A stretch of 64,000 bases of DNA. Origin: DATBJG01 sp963790545. Its GTDB lineage: Bacteria > Acidobacteriota > Vicinamibacteria > Vicinamibacterales > JAMQPK01. The position numbers were made by a program, and so were the translations under genes. The notes beneath the pieces are model-generated. The model was given only the letters and a program-made list of their open reading frames with translations. It ran no database searches and had not been told where the DNA came from. This document shows, one piece after another, positions 1-8,329 of the stretch; the first letter of the stretch is position 1, and every line of letters starts with the position of its first letter. Where the stretch lies: assembly GCA_963790545.1 (NCBI GenBank), contig CAWBPA010000025.1, forward strand, positions 62,001 to 126,000, in the 5' to 3' direction.

Positions 1-1
1 T

Positions 2-295
2 CTCGGTACGACCACGATGGACCGCAATGAATTGGAGCGCCTCGAACGGCAGTTCTCCGCGGCATTTCCGGATGCGCATCACGCCATCAACGACTTGATA
101 GCTGAAGGTGATCGAGTGGTTCTCCGAACGACTGCCCATGCGAAACACTGTTGTGACTTCGAGGGCATTGCTCGGACGGATCGTTTGGTGGAATTCACCG
201 GGCTTGTGGTTTACCGGATCCAAAATGACAAGATTGTGGAGTCGTGGGGCGAGATCGACTTCCTCCGGTTGATCCGCGAATTGCGGCGGCCGTGA
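2..295 (+). CDS. SnoaL/ester-cyclase-like protein, 5' end outside window
   Basis: The reading frame is open to the left edge, and the first in-frame ATG (17) gives only 92 residues where SnoaL-like NTF2-fold proteins have about 130-140. I therefore read this as the C-terminal part of a gene starting upstream. The visible part has the family pattern of a basic barrel strand followed by FTGLVVYRIQNDKIVESW and a closing helix. Such proteins bind or isomerise small hydrophobic molecules; the substrate here is unknown. The stop lies 9 bases before the methyltransferase start, so the two may be co-transcribed and may share one integron cassette. Confidence 0.7.
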   Translation, partial: LGTTTMDRNELERLERQFSAAFPDAHHAINDLIAEGDRVVLRTTAHAKHCCDFEGIARTDRLVEFTGLVVYRIQNDKIVESWGEIDFLRLIRELRRP

Positions 296-304
296 GATGG
301 GACA

Positions 305-1072
305 ATGACTTATCAACCCGATCTCTACGACGTCGTGACACCTTCGGCGCTGCAGGGCGACGTGGACTGGTACTGCGCCAGGGCGCGAGCATCTGGAGGA
401 CCGGTCCTTGAACTTGGGGCCGGCACCGGCCGGGTCACACTGGCCATCGCGGCGGACGGCATTGCGATTCACGCGCTCGATTCCGACCAGGCTATGCTTC
501 AGGCGCTCCAATCCAAGTTGGCAGAGCGACCCCCCGAGATCCAAGCGCGCGTCACGCCGGTGCAAGGCGACATGCGGTCGTTCGATCTTGGCGAACGATT
601 CGCCTTGATCATTTGCCCGTTTCGCGCGTTCCTACACAATGTGACCGAGTCCGACCAGCTCGCTTGCCTGACGCGAGTTCGACAGCATTTGCGCCCCTCA
701 GGCCGTTTCGCGTTCAACGTATTCCATCCATCGCTGACCTTCATGGCGCAACACACCGGGCCGCTCGCTGGCGTCTGGCGGTGGGGTGATACGCACTCCC
801 TTCCGTCCGGTGGCTGGGTCGTCCAGTCAGAAGCAAACCGGTACGATACCGTCAGACAAGTCGTCCACTCCATGCATCGCTACGACGTGTACCGACCCGA
901 AGGCACGCTCGAGCGCACTTCGATGCTGCGTCTTGAGTTGGCCTACCTGTATCCGGCGGAAATTCGGCGACTCCTCACAGCAGCGGGGTTTCGTGACGTC
1001 ATCATCAAGGGTGGATTTGACGGACGGGAGTTCAGTCGTGACGGCGAGGAACTTGTTGTTGAGGCAGCGTGA
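305..1072 (+). CDS. class I SAM-dependent methyltransferase (cassette gene)
   Basis: A 255-residue Rossmann methyltransferase. Motif I is VLELGAGTG at residues 34-42, an acidic residue ends the second strand (HALDSD, about 57-62), and a GDMRSFDL segment near 88-95 corresponds to the adenine-binding loop. The C-terminal half carries the extra beta hairpins of the methyltransferase_25/UbiE-like group. The substrate cannot be read from sequence. An attC-like site begins 8 bases after the stop, so this is probably the gene of an integron cassette. Length and motifs look intact. There is no clear Shine-Dalgarno, only GAGATGGGAC just upstream. Confidence 0.85.
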   Translation: MTYQPDLYDVVTPSALQGDVDWYCARARASGGPVLELGAGTGRVTLAIAADGIAIHALDSDQAMLQALQSKLAERPPEIQARVTPVQGDMRSFDLGERFALIICPFRAFLHNVTESDQLACLTRVRQHLRPSGRFAFNVFHPSLTFMAQHTGPLAGVWRWGDTHSLPSGGWVVQSEANRYDTVRQVVHSMHRYDVYRPEGTLERTSMLRLELAYLYPAEIRRLLTAAGFRDVIIKGGFDGREFSRDGEELVVEAA

Positions 1073-1079
1073 GCGAAAT

Positions 1080-1189
1080 GCCTAACATGCCGCTGCACCT
1101 GACGGCACCGGGCCCACTCGCGCGTGCCCCTCGCGCTCGGTGTGATCGTTGACTCGCGCGTGCCGCAGGTGAGCGGTAAACCGTTAGGC
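1080..1189 (+). other. integron attC site 1
   Basis: Starts with GCCTAAC (1080-1086, matching R'' RYYYAAC) and ends with GTTAGGC (1183-1189, matching R' GTTRRRY); these are perfect complements. Inside them CCGCTGCACCTG pairs with CAGGTGAGCGG, leaving one unpaired G, as expected for the extrahelical base of attC. The stem continues through CGGCAC/GTGCCG. The 110-base length is within the known attC range. The next gene starts 4 bases after R', the usual cassette layout. Confidence 0.85.
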
Positions 1190-1193
1190 AGAT

Positions 1194-1796
1194 ATGGCCG
1201 ATCGACCACGACACAAGGCGGCGTGGATCCGGTTGCTGATCGGAACGCTGGTGACCGTGACGTGTGCTGCTGTAGTCGTGTGGAGCGCTCGCACTTACGG
1301 TCGATCGATCGGCTTCGCGTTTGGAGTTAACTGGGTGCTCATGGCGTGGGCCATTATTCTTGGCCTCCACGTCGCTCCGCTCCGACTGCCGGCGCCCTAC
1401 TACGCCACTCGTCCGTTTGAGAAGGCCGGACGCGTGTACGATCGTCTGGGCGTGCATTGGTATCGGCGAGCCCTGCGCCGTGTACTGTGGTCCGTGAACC
1501 CCGCACTCCTCAGATCGCACCCTGCAGCACGAGAGACGATGATTGAGGGCACAAAGGACGCCGAGACTGGGCACCTCTTCATATTCCTTCTGATCACAGG
1601 TATCACCGTGTGGGCGTTAGCGTCTGGCTGGTGGGACTCGGCGGGCTGGCTGATGCTTTTCAATCTTCTACACAACGGATATCCCGTCCTATCCATGAGA
1701 CAGCTTCGTGCCCGGCTGGATGGGGGCTCGAATCGGTCGCCTAACAGGCGTTTGCAGCCGGCGGCGGCCAATGGGATCATGAGCCGCCGCGGCTGA
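1194..1796 (+). CDS. CrtO-like glycosyl carotenoid acyltransferase family membrane protein (cassette gene)
   Basis: A 200-residue membrane protein with hydrophobic segments at about 12-32, 40-56, 127-145 and 148-165. The central block (LP..YY..RPFEKAGRVYDRLGV followed by a conserved AETGH) and the later NLLHNGYPVLSMRQLRARL resemble glycosyl-4,4'-diaponeurosporenoate acyltransferase (CrtO), which acylates a glycosylated carotenoid in staphyloxanthin synthesis. Function here is inferred from family resemblance only; no other carotenoid gene is nearby. The ATG lies 4 bases after attC site 1, and the last 19 codons run into attC site 2, common in integron cassettes, so the C-terminal tail is encoded by the recombination site. 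Confidence 0.65.
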   Translation: MADRPRHKAAWIRLLIGTLVTVTCAAVVVWSARTYGRSIGFAFGVNWVLMAWAIILGLHVAPLRLPAPYYATRPFEKAGRVYDRLGVHWYRRALRRVLWSVNPALLRSHPAARETMIEGTKDAETGHLFIFLLITGITVWALASGWWDSAGWLMLFNLLHNGYPVLSMRQLRARLDGGSNRSPNRRLQPAAANGIMSRRG

Positions 1797-1812
1797 AACG
1801 CGGTCGTTGGGC
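1739..1812 (+). other. integron attC site 2
   Basis: R'' is GCCTAAC (1739-1745) and R' is GTTGGGC (1806-1812), complementary with one G-T wobble. GCGTTTGCAGCCG pairs with CGGCTGAAACGC leaving a single extrahelical G, then GCGGCGGC pairs with GCCGCCGC. This is a compact 74-base attC with all expected parts. It overlaps the 3' end of the preceding gene and ends 31 bases before the next start. Confidence 0.9.
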
Positions 1813-1842
1813 GGACAAATATCCGAGACAGGAAGGAAAACG

Positions 1843-2868
1843 ATGGAGTCCACGCCAGAGACGCCGAGCCCCGTACAGCAGATCATGCAAGTTGCGACAG
1901 GATACATAGCATCGTCGGCACTCTATGTGGCCGTTGCTCTGAAGGTGGCCGACCATCTAGCCGGCGGAGCGAAGACGGCTGAGGAGCTCGCAAGAGCGAC
2001 CGGCACGCAGGCTGACGGGCTCTACCGTGTCCTGCGCCTCCTGGCAAGTTTGGGAATCTTCCAAGAGATGAGCCCTCGTCGGTTCGGGTTGACGCCAGCG
2101 GCCGAGCTGCTGCGCACGGATGTGGCGGGTTCCATTCGCGGTATGGCGCTGTTTCTGCCGGATCCGTTGCACTTCCGCGTCTACGCGAATCTCATGGACT
2201 CCGTCAGAACAGGCAGGCCTGCGGTCGAAACGACGCTAGGGATGCCGGTGTTCGAATATCTGGCGAAGCATCCAGATTACTCGGAGGTGTTCAACGACGC
2301 GATGACGGCATTCAGCGCGCCCGTCGCAGGCGCGGCGATCGAAGCTTATGACTTCAGCCAATACCGTCTGATCGTAGACGTAGCCGGTGGTCACGGAGAG
2401 GTGTTGACGACGATTCTCGAGGCATGTCCAGGCGCGCGTGGAGTGTTGGCCGAGGTCGGCCACGTGGTCGAGGGAGCGAGGCGACGGATTGCCAGTGCCG
2501 GCCTTTCTGATCGTTGCCAGGCCGTGGAGTGCGATTTCTTCAAGGCCGTGCCGTCCGGCGGCGATGCCTACGTCATGAAGCATATCATTCACGATTGGGA
2601 TGACGCGCGGGCCTCGGCGATCCTTCAGAACATTGGGACGGCGATGGGCGGCAAGCGCGGTGCCGTGATCCTGCTCGAATCGGTCATTCCGAGCGGACCC
2701 GAGCCCGATTTGGGTAAGTTCATCGACATCGAGATGCTCCTGTGGCCAGGCGGCCGAGAGCGAACAACCGAGGAGTTCAGGACGCTGTTCGACCGCTCTG
2801 GGTTCGAGCTGATGAAGATCGTTCCGACGAAGTCTCCGCTCTCCGTGATTGAAGCGATACGGAAGTAA
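1843..2868 (+). CDS. O-methyltransferase, family 2 (acetylserotonin/hydroxyneurosporene type; cassette gene)
   Basis: A 341-residue protein with the two-domain plan of plant-type and CrtF-like O-methyltransferases. An N-terminal dimerisation and winged-helix part (about 10-100: ALYVAVALKVADHLAGG, GLYRVLRLLASLGIF) is followed by a Rossmann domain with VDVAGGHGE (motif I) and KHIIHDWDD, whose histidine is the family's usual catalytic base. These enzymes methylate hydroxyl groups on small aromatic or polyketide molecules. I chose ATG 1843 because AGGAAGG lies just upstream; an in-frame start at 1807 would fall inside R'. It sits between attC sites 2 and 3, so it is probably a cassette. Confidence 0.85.
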   Translation: MESTPETPSPVQQIMQVATGYIASSALYVAVALKVADHLAGGAKTAEELARATGTQADGLYRVLRLLASLGIFQEMSPRRFGLTPAAELLRTDVAGSIRGMALFLPDPLHFRVYANLMDSVRTGRPAVETTLGMPVFEYLAKHPDYSEVFNDAMTAFSAPVAGAAIEAYDFSQYRLIVDVAGGHGEVLTTILEACPGARGVLAEVGHVVEGARRRIASAGLSDRCQAVECDFFKAVPSGGDAYVMKHIIHDWDDARASAILQNIGTAMGGKRGAVILLESVIPSGPEPDLGKFIDIEMLLWPGGRERTTEEFRTLFDRSGFELMKIVPTKSPLSVIEAIRK

Positions 2869-2933
2869 TTGCGGGCGTGCGGGACGCATGAGTTGTGCAG
2901 GCCGATCCCAACATGTGGTACGGCGTCGAGCAT

Positions 2934-3022
2934 GCCGATCAACAACCGCTTGCAGCCGACGGCGGCCGGCGCGATGACGAGCCGCCGCGGTTGAAGCGGC
3001 GGCTGAAATTCGGACGTTCGGC
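2934..3022 (+). other. probable degenerate attC site 3
   Basis: The core closely resembles attC site 2: CTTGCAGCCG, then GGCGGCC, a loop, GAGCCGCCGC and GGTTGAAGCGG, again leaving an unpaired G. The right end has GTTCGGC (3016-3022), which can pair with GCCGATC (2934-2940) except at one base. The left R'' is imperfect and the L' arm seems duplicated (GGTTGAAG then GGCTGAAA), so it is less canonical than the other two. A Shine-Dalgarno and ATG follow within 15 bases, as after a normal R' end. Confidence 0.6.
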
Positions 3023-3036
3023 GGCGGAGGAATCCG

Positions 3037-3659
3037 ATGTCCACACATCTCTTCCCGAAGGACTTCTTCTGGGGCACGGCCACGTCGTCGTACCAGATCG
3101 AGGGCGCGTGGAACGAGGACGGCAAAGGCCCATCGATCTGGGACACGTACGCGCACATGCCGGACAAGATCAAGAACAACGACACCGGCGACGTCGCCAA
3201 CGACCATTACCACCGGTACAAGGAGGATGTCGCGCTCATGCAGTCGATCGGTGCGAACGCCTACCGGTTCTCCATCTCCTGGCCGCGCATCTTCCCGCAG
3301 GGCAAGGGCACGCCGAACCCGCCCCGAAGTTGGTGCGGTCCCTCTGGAATGCGAAGGAGATCTTCATCACGGAGAACGGGTGCGTCACCGACGACGTGCT
3401 GGCCGACGACGGCAAGGTCTACGATACCGACCGCATCATGTTCCTTCGCGCCTGCCTGACGCAGCTCCAGCGGGCGACCGCCGACGGCGTGCCGGTGAAG
3501 GGCTACTTCCAGTGGAGCACGATGGACAACTTCGAATGGATATACGGGTTCGGCAAACGCTTCGGGCTGGTGTATGTGGACTTCAAGACGCAGAAGCGCA
3601 CGCCCAAGCTCAGCGCCGCATGGTTCCGCGAGGCCGCACAGCGCAACGCCGTGGTCTAG
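3037..3659 (+). pseudogene. GH1 beta-glucosidase remnant with large central deletion
   Basis: The first about 92 codons are a good family 1 glycosidase N-terminus (FPKDFFWGTATSSYQIEGA, then FSISWPRIFPQGKGTPNP). Near 3320 the match jumps, in another frame, to the C-terminus (FITENGC with the catalytic nucleophile Glu, then YFQWSTMDNFEWIYGFGKRFGLVYVDF, ending at 3659). GH1 enzymes are about 440-470 residues; some 250 are missing, including the NE motif with the acid/base Glu, so this cannot be active. ATG 3037 has a GGAGG site and follows attC site 3 directly. Codon use matches its neighbours. Confidence 0.85.
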
Positions 3660-3788
3660 GCGCGGGCGACGGGTAGGCCGCCGGAACACGTGCATCCGTT
3701 CATGCGGGATCGCACCTCACGCGATAGGCCCTGCAGTTGCCTTTGACGAGTACATGGGCCAACTTCCCGTCCGAGGAGGTTCTGGAAC

Positions 3789-5411
3789 ATGACCAGGCGA
3801 GAGCTTATCTGGCGCGCAGGGAAGGCGGGTGGGTACGGCGCGGCGTTTGTCGCGATGCGCTCGCTCGGACTGCTGGCGGATGCACAAACCGAACCGATCT
3901 CCCTTGACTTCCCCGCGGACACCGGACGAGGCACGAAGGTGGCGATCCTCGGCTCGGGCATTGCTGGTCTGGTGGCGGCGTACGAGCTGCGGAAGCTCGG
4001 TTTCGATTGCACGGTGTTGGAAGCCCGAGACAGACCCGGAGGCCGAAACTGGACTATTCGACGCGGCGACAAGGTCGAGTTCGTGGATGGAACGCTTCAG
4101 CAGTGCGCGTTCGATGACGGTCTGTATCTCAATGCCGGTCCGGGCCGCATTCCCTCGATTCACCGAACAATTCTTGGTTACTGCCGCGAACTAGGCATCC
4201 CGATGGAGGTGGAGGTCAATGCTTCGCGCGGCGCGCTGGTGCAAGGAGATGACGTCTTCGACCAGCAGCCCATCGAGCAGCGCCAAGCCATCAACGATAT
4301 GCGAGGGCATGTCGCCGAGCTCCTCGCGAAAGCGATCCGGCAGGGCGCGTTGGACGAGGAGGTCACCGCCGTAGACCAGGAGCGAATGCTGGCATTCCTT
4401 CGGACCTTCGGCGACCTGCGGGCTGACTACGTATATGCCGGCTCCAGCCGCGCGGGGGTGAGGCGGTTGCCTGGCGCTGGCGACGTGGAAGAAGAACGCC
4501 GCACTCCGTTGGCCTTGAACGCGCTCGTGAACGCCTCGTTCTGGCAGGGGCTGATGCTGGAGGAGCGTCTCGAGATGCAGGCCACCATGTTCCAGGCCGT
4601 GGGCGGAATGGACCGGATCCCCGATGCCTTCGCGAGGCGCCTTGACAGAGTCGTGAAATATCGGTGCGCGGTGAGGGAAATTCGCAAGAGTTCCACCGGG
4701 GTTCACATCGTGTACACCGACCAGGGAAGTCGCGCGACGCGGTCGCTGGAAGCGGGCTATTGCGTCTGTACGCTGCCGATCAGCGTTCTCGCCACGACGC
4801 AAAACGATCTCTCGCCGCGCGTCAAATCGGCAATGACGCAGGTGACGTCTGTTCCGGCTTACAAGATCGCCTGGCAGTCGCGGCGCTTCTGGGAACAGGA
4901 GAACAACATCTACGGTGGCATTTCCTGGCTTGCGAACGGTCCAATCAGCCTCGAGGCGGGCCCCGTGCTTGCGAACGTGCGGTACCCGAGCGACCGGATG
5001 TTCTCGAACACAGGTGTGCTGGTCGCCGGTTATGGAGTCGATACCGGCGAGTTCGGCAACCTGGCCTCGGTAACCGCCAAGCTCGCCGCTTCGCGGGCGG
5101 CGGTCGAGAAGCTTCACCCTGGACGGTCACACGAGCTGACGAAGCCGCTGTTCGTGGCGTGGGGACAGATCCCGTTCAGCCTCGGATCGTGGGTGCGCAC
5201 CGCGCCGGATCCCACCACCAACATCTCCGACTATTATGCGGGGCCGTATCGTGAGTTCCTTGCGCTCGACGACCGGATCTGTTTCGCCGGTGACTACTGC
5301 AGCCACTTGCCGACTTGGCAGGAGGGAGCGGCCCTTTCGGCGCGGCGTGCTGTCCAGACGATCGTGGCCCACATGCGAGCGATGGACGTCTCTCGGGCCG
5401 AACGGCGCTAG
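3789..5411 (+). CDS. flavin monoamine oxidase / L-amino-acid oxidase family protein, Tat-like leader
   Basis: A 540-residue FAD enzyme. The start MTRRELIWRAGKAGG resembles a twin-arginine leader, suggesting export. The dinucleotide fold is GSGIAG at 55-60 with Glu78 and the RPGGR loop at 82-86. The C-terminal FAD block (ICFAGDYCSHLPTWQEGAALSARRAV, about 497-522) is intact. The family oxidises amines or amino acids to imines with release of hydrogen peroxide; substrate not readable. ATG 3789 is preceded by GAGGAGG. It stands alone, with 129 bases to the upstream remnant and no partner overlap. Confidence 0.85.
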   Translation: MTRRELIWRAGKAGGYGAAFVAMRSLGLLADAQTEPISLDFPADTGRGTKVAILGSGIAGLVAAYELRKLGFDCTVLEARDRPGGRNWTIRRGDKVEFVDGTLQQCAFDDGLYLNAGPGRIPSIHRTILGYCRELGIPMEVEVNASRGALVQGDDVFDQQPIEQRQAINDMRGHVAELLAKAIRQGALDEEVTAVDQERMLAFLRTFGDLRADYVYAGSSRAGVRRLPGAGDVEEERRTPLALNALVNASFWQGLMLEERLEMQATMFQAVGGMDRIPDAFARRLDRVVKYRCAVREIRKSSTGVHIVYTDQGSRATRSLEAGYCVCTLPISVLATTQNDLSPRVKSAMTQVTSVPAYKIAWQSRRFWEQENNIYGGISWLANGPISLEAGPVLANVRYPSDRMFSNTGVLVAGYGVDTGEFGNLASVTAKLAASRAAVEKLHPGRSHELTKPLFVAWGQIPFSLGSWVRTAPDPTTNISDYYAGPYREFLALDDRICFAGDYCSHLPTWQEGAALSARRAVQTIVAHMRAMDVSRAERR

Positions 5412-5512
5412 ATCACGAACGAAGACTTGCTCGGTCTGCAGCGTGACGACGGTGTCGGAATTCAAAACGGTAAGATCTTTCAAGAGTGTGGAGTGATTCC
5501 GTGAGATTCGCC

Positions 5513-5884
5513 ATGCGAGTGATCGGGTTTGCCATTCTTCTCACAGGTGCGATCGCCAGTGCGGCGTCGATCGTTGAGGCGCAATCCGCGTCTGGTTGGA
5601 TCTTGTGGGAAAAGAACTTCACGACGAAAGGGAGCACAGAGACGACGATGTGGGAACCGTTGGATGGCTTTGACGTCCTTGCCGAATGCCGGATGACCGC
5701 CCAGCAGATATTTCAAACAGCCCTTGCCTCCATGAAGAACACCGGCGGCAAGCTACTTGGCGATGTCCGCCCAGACGGTAGATCCGGCGTGTTCGCCGTC
5801 ACGGTGGCAGGCGTGGAACGGACCGTGGATATCAGATACTTGTGCTTCCCGGGGGCATTCGATCCTCGACCACAGCGCCCTTAA
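5513..5884 (+). CDS. secreted protein of unknown function
   Basis: About 123 residues. From ATG 5513 a signal peptide is clear (MRVIGFAILLTGAIASAASIVEA, cleavage near 23). The mature part has WILWEKNF near its start, two cysteines (ECRMT, RYLCFPG) and no motif I recognise. Upstream GTG codons at 5486 and 5501 are alternative starts but would lengthen the leader. It may be part of a widely found small family of exported proteins beginning 'WVLW', but I cannot assign a role. Confidence 0.6.
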   Translation: MRVIGFAILLTGAIASAASIVEAQSASGWILWEKNFTTKGSTETTMWEPLDGFDVLAECRMTAQQIFQTALASMKNTGGKLLGDVRPDGRSGVFAVTVAGVERTVDIRYLCFPGAFDPRPQRP

Positions 5885-6075
5885 GCCACCGCCGCTATCG
5901 ACAGCTGTCGTGTCGCACAGAAATTGGGTACTGAGGCCATCGCGACACGTATCTGTGTACGAAAGGGGCGACTGATCAAGAGATCGAGAGTTGTGGACTC
6001 GATCGCGTCGGGCTTGCATCCCCGAACATTTGCACGATCCACGACGTCGGGTTCAGAGTGAGGGAGCTCCAGGGC

Positions 6076-6516
6076 ATGAACTCAAACAAGACGGCTTCCG
6101 AACGCGCAAACCCCGAAGGAGCGAAAAGAAACCTCGCTTCAATCAGTCCGTTCTTCATCGTAAAGGACCTGCAGACCTCGATCTCCCACTATATCGAGCG
6201 CTTCGGCTTCCAGCTGGACTTCCAGGGCCCTCCCGACGACGTGTACTACGGCCAAGTGAGCCGGGACGGGATCGGCATCATGCTCAAGACTATCCTTCCC
6301 GACGTGCTTCCATGTCCAAACCACACCCGGCACGGATGGGCTCGCTGGGATGCCTACATCTACACCCTGGACCCCGACACGCTGTTCGACGAGTTCAAAG
6401 AGCGGGGTGCGTCGTTCGTGAAAGAGTTGTCGTTCATCGATGACGGTCTGTGGGGCTTCGAGGTCACCGATGCCGACGGGTATGTCCTTGCTTTCTTTCG
6501 GGTCCGCAACGAGTAG
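6076..6516 (+). CDS. VOC superfamily (glyoxalase/bleomycin resistance-like) protein
   Basis: A 146-residue protein with the paired beta-alpha-beta-beta-beta modules of the vicinal oxygen chelate fold: SPFFIVKDLQTSISHYIERFGF at the start of module 1 and TDADGYVLAFFRV at the end of module 2 (the usual DPDGY.L.F). Members are glyoxalases, dioxygenases or antibiotic-binding proteins; which one is not clear. ATG 6076 gives the normal length. The 190 bases upstream hold no gene that I can support. Confidence 0.8.
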   Translation: MNSNKTASERANPEGAKRNLASISPFFIVKDLQTSISHYIERFGFQLDFQGPPDDVYYGQVSRDGIGIMLKTILPDVLPCPNHTRHGWARWDAYIYTLDPDTLFDEFKERGASFVKELSFIDDGLWGFEVTDADGYVLAFFRVRNE

Positions 6517-6620
6517 GGGCTACCGAGTGCATGGCAGGCTAACGACGGTTTGAAGCTGACGAGCCATGCTAGGATGCTGCACCCGAGCACGCGGCTTCCG
6601 TGGTGGAAGAGGAGGACGGC

Positions 6621-7358
6621 ATGGCTGGCGTAACCGAGATCGCTCCCGATGTCTATCGGATTTCTGTGTACGCCACGTGGGCGAATCTCCAGTTCAATCA
6701 TTTCCTCGTGAAAGATGATGAACCCTTGCTCTTCCATACGGGGCTTCGTGGCATGTTTCCGGAGGTGCGCGAGGCCATGTCGACACTCATCGACCCGTCG
6801 CGCCTCCGCCGGATCAGTTTCAGTCACTTTGAGTCGGATGAGTGTGGGGCCCTCCAGGAATGGCTCGCCGTGGCGCCGCATGCAGAGGTCGTTTGCAGCG
6901 ACCTGGGCGCGATAGTCAGTGTGAACGATTTCATTGGCAGGCCGGCGCGTGGATTGGAAGATGGAGCCACCTTTGCAACCGGCAAGTATCGATTCCGCTT
7001 TTGTCGCACGCCGCACCTGCCGCATGGCTGGGACGCTGGCGTGCTGTTCGAGGAGACCCAGCGGACGCTGCTCTGTTCGGATCTGTTCCACCAGAACGGC
7101 GATGTTGAGCCTCTCACCGAATCGGACGTGGTCGGCAGGTCGCAACAGTCGATGCGTGACTATCAGGCAGGCCTCCTGGCGGAGTACGTGCCCTACACGC
7201 CGCTGACCGCGCGGAATCTCGCGAAGCTGGCCGAGTTGAAGCCAACCACGCTCGCCATCATGCACGGTTCGAGCTTCAGGGGCGATGGCGCGCGCGCGTT
7301 GGACGAGTTGAATGTGGCGTTCCGCGAAGTGTTCGGTCGTGTGACAACGGCCGTCTAA
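6621..7358 (+). CDS. MBL-fold metallo-hydrolase, flavodiiron (ODP) type
   Basis: A 245-residue metallo-beta-lactamase fold. The metal motif is HFESDE (69-74), the HxExD form of the flavodiiron/oxygen-binding di-iron group instead of HxHxDH. Further ligands are in PHLPHGWD (131-138), CSDLF (152-156) and MHGS (about 222). The flavodoxin domain of true flavodiiron NO/O2 reductases is absent, so it is a stand-alone di-iron domain. ATG 6621 has GAGGAGG seven bases upstream. A YYYAAC-like sequence overlaps the stop (see findings). Confidence 0.8.
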   Translation: MAGVTEIAPDVYRISVYATWANLQFNHFLVKDDEPLLFHTGLRGMFPEVREAMSTLIDPSRLRRISFSHFESDECGALQEWLAVAPHAEVVCSDLGAIVSVNDFIGRPARGLEDGATFATGKYRFRFCRTPHLPHGWDAGVLFEETQRTLLCSDLFHQNGDVEPLTESDVVGRSQQSMRDYQAGLLAEYVPYTPLTARNLAKLAELKPTTLAIMHGSSFRGDGARALDELNVAFREVFGRVTTAV

Positions 7359-7389
7359 CGTCGCGCCGGAGCCGATTCGCATTTGGAGA

Positions 7390-8241
7390 ATGGAACCGAT
7401 CCTCGTGACCGGAGCCACCGGGCGTGTCGGGCGACTACTGGTGGCCCAATTATTGGCTGCGGGTGTGCCCGTCCGCGCGCTCACGCGCCGACCCGCCGCG
7501 GCGGGATTGCCGGCGGCCGCCGAGGTCGTTGCGGGCGATCTGACTGCGCCTGAATCGCTCGACGCCGCTCTGCAGGGTGTCGGCGGAGTGTTCCTCGTCT
7601 GGACGGCCCCGCCGACCACCGCTCCGGCCGTCGTCGAACGTATCGCGACCCACACGCGTCGCGTTGTTTTTCTTTCTTCGCCGCACCGAACGCCGCATCC
7701 GTTCTTCCAGCAGCCGAATCCGATGGCTGTCCTTCACGCAAACATCGAACGACGAATTGCGGCCGCTGGCCTCTCGTCCACTATTCTCCGGCCCGGGATG
7801 TTCGCATCGAACGCGCGGCTCTGGTGGGCGGCCGTGATCCGGGTCGGCGGCATCGTTCGATGGCCCTACGGCGCAGCCGAGACAGCACCGATCGACGAGC
7901 GCGACATCGCGGCCGTGGCGGCGTGTGCACTGTCAGAGGAGGGGCATGTCGGAGGGGATTACGTCCTTACGGGCCCCGAGTCGCTGAGTCAGGCCGAGCA
8001 AGTGAGCATTATCGGGGCCGCCATCGGGCGCCGCATCCAGTTCGAGGAGCTGTCGCCCGAAGAGTTCCGACGCGAGGTGGCGGGCCACTGGCCGAATTCG
8101 GTCGTGGACATGCTGCTGGCCGCGTGGGGTGCGACGATCGGACGCCCGGCGCACGTCACCTCCACCGTGGCCGACCTCGTCGGATCGCCGCCGCGCACCT
8201 TTCGCCAGTGGGTGGTCGATCACGCCGCCTCGTTCCTGTGA
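7390..8241 (+). CDS. NAD(P)-binding NmrA-like / atypical SDR protein
   Basis: A 283-residue protein starting with the Rossmann motif LVTGATGRVGR (residues 5-15), then VVAGDLTAPESL. It lacks the usual SDR YxxxK pair in a clear form, as in NmrA-like and azoreductase-like quinone reductases that bind NADP but often act as sensors or atypical reductases. Substrate unknown. It starts 31 bases after the preceding MBL gene, and the two could share a transcript. Confidence 0.8.
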   Translation: MEPILVTGATGRVGRLLVAQLLAAGVPVRALTRRPAAAGLPAAAEVVAGDLTAPESLDAALQGVGGVFLVWTAPPTTAPAVVERIATHTRRVVFLSSPHRTPHPFFQQPNPMAVLHANIERRIAAAGLSSTILRPGMFASNARLWWAAVIRVGGIVRWPYGAAETAPIDERDIAAVAACALSEEGHVGGDYVLTGPESLSQAEQVSIIGAAIGRRIQFEELSPEEFRREVAGHWPNSVVDMLLAAWGATIGRPAHVTSTVADLVGSPPRTFRQWVVDHAASFL

Positions 8242-8329
8242 CAGACGGTCTCACTCATGACACTCTCCGTGGTGCGGGTCTCGCTTTACCCAGAATGGCC
8301 CACGACTGACATCGCGCGGCGGGTCGAGA

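Noticed and set aside
2236..3213. A 325-codon minus-strand frame over the O-methyltransferase
   Set aside because: Antisense shadow rich in Arg and Pro, and it crosses an attC site.
2895..3659. A 254-codon open frame covering attC site 3 and the GH1 remnant
   Set aside because: Its first 140 codons have no family pattern and cross an attC; only the last 110 codons are GH1, read after the deletion.
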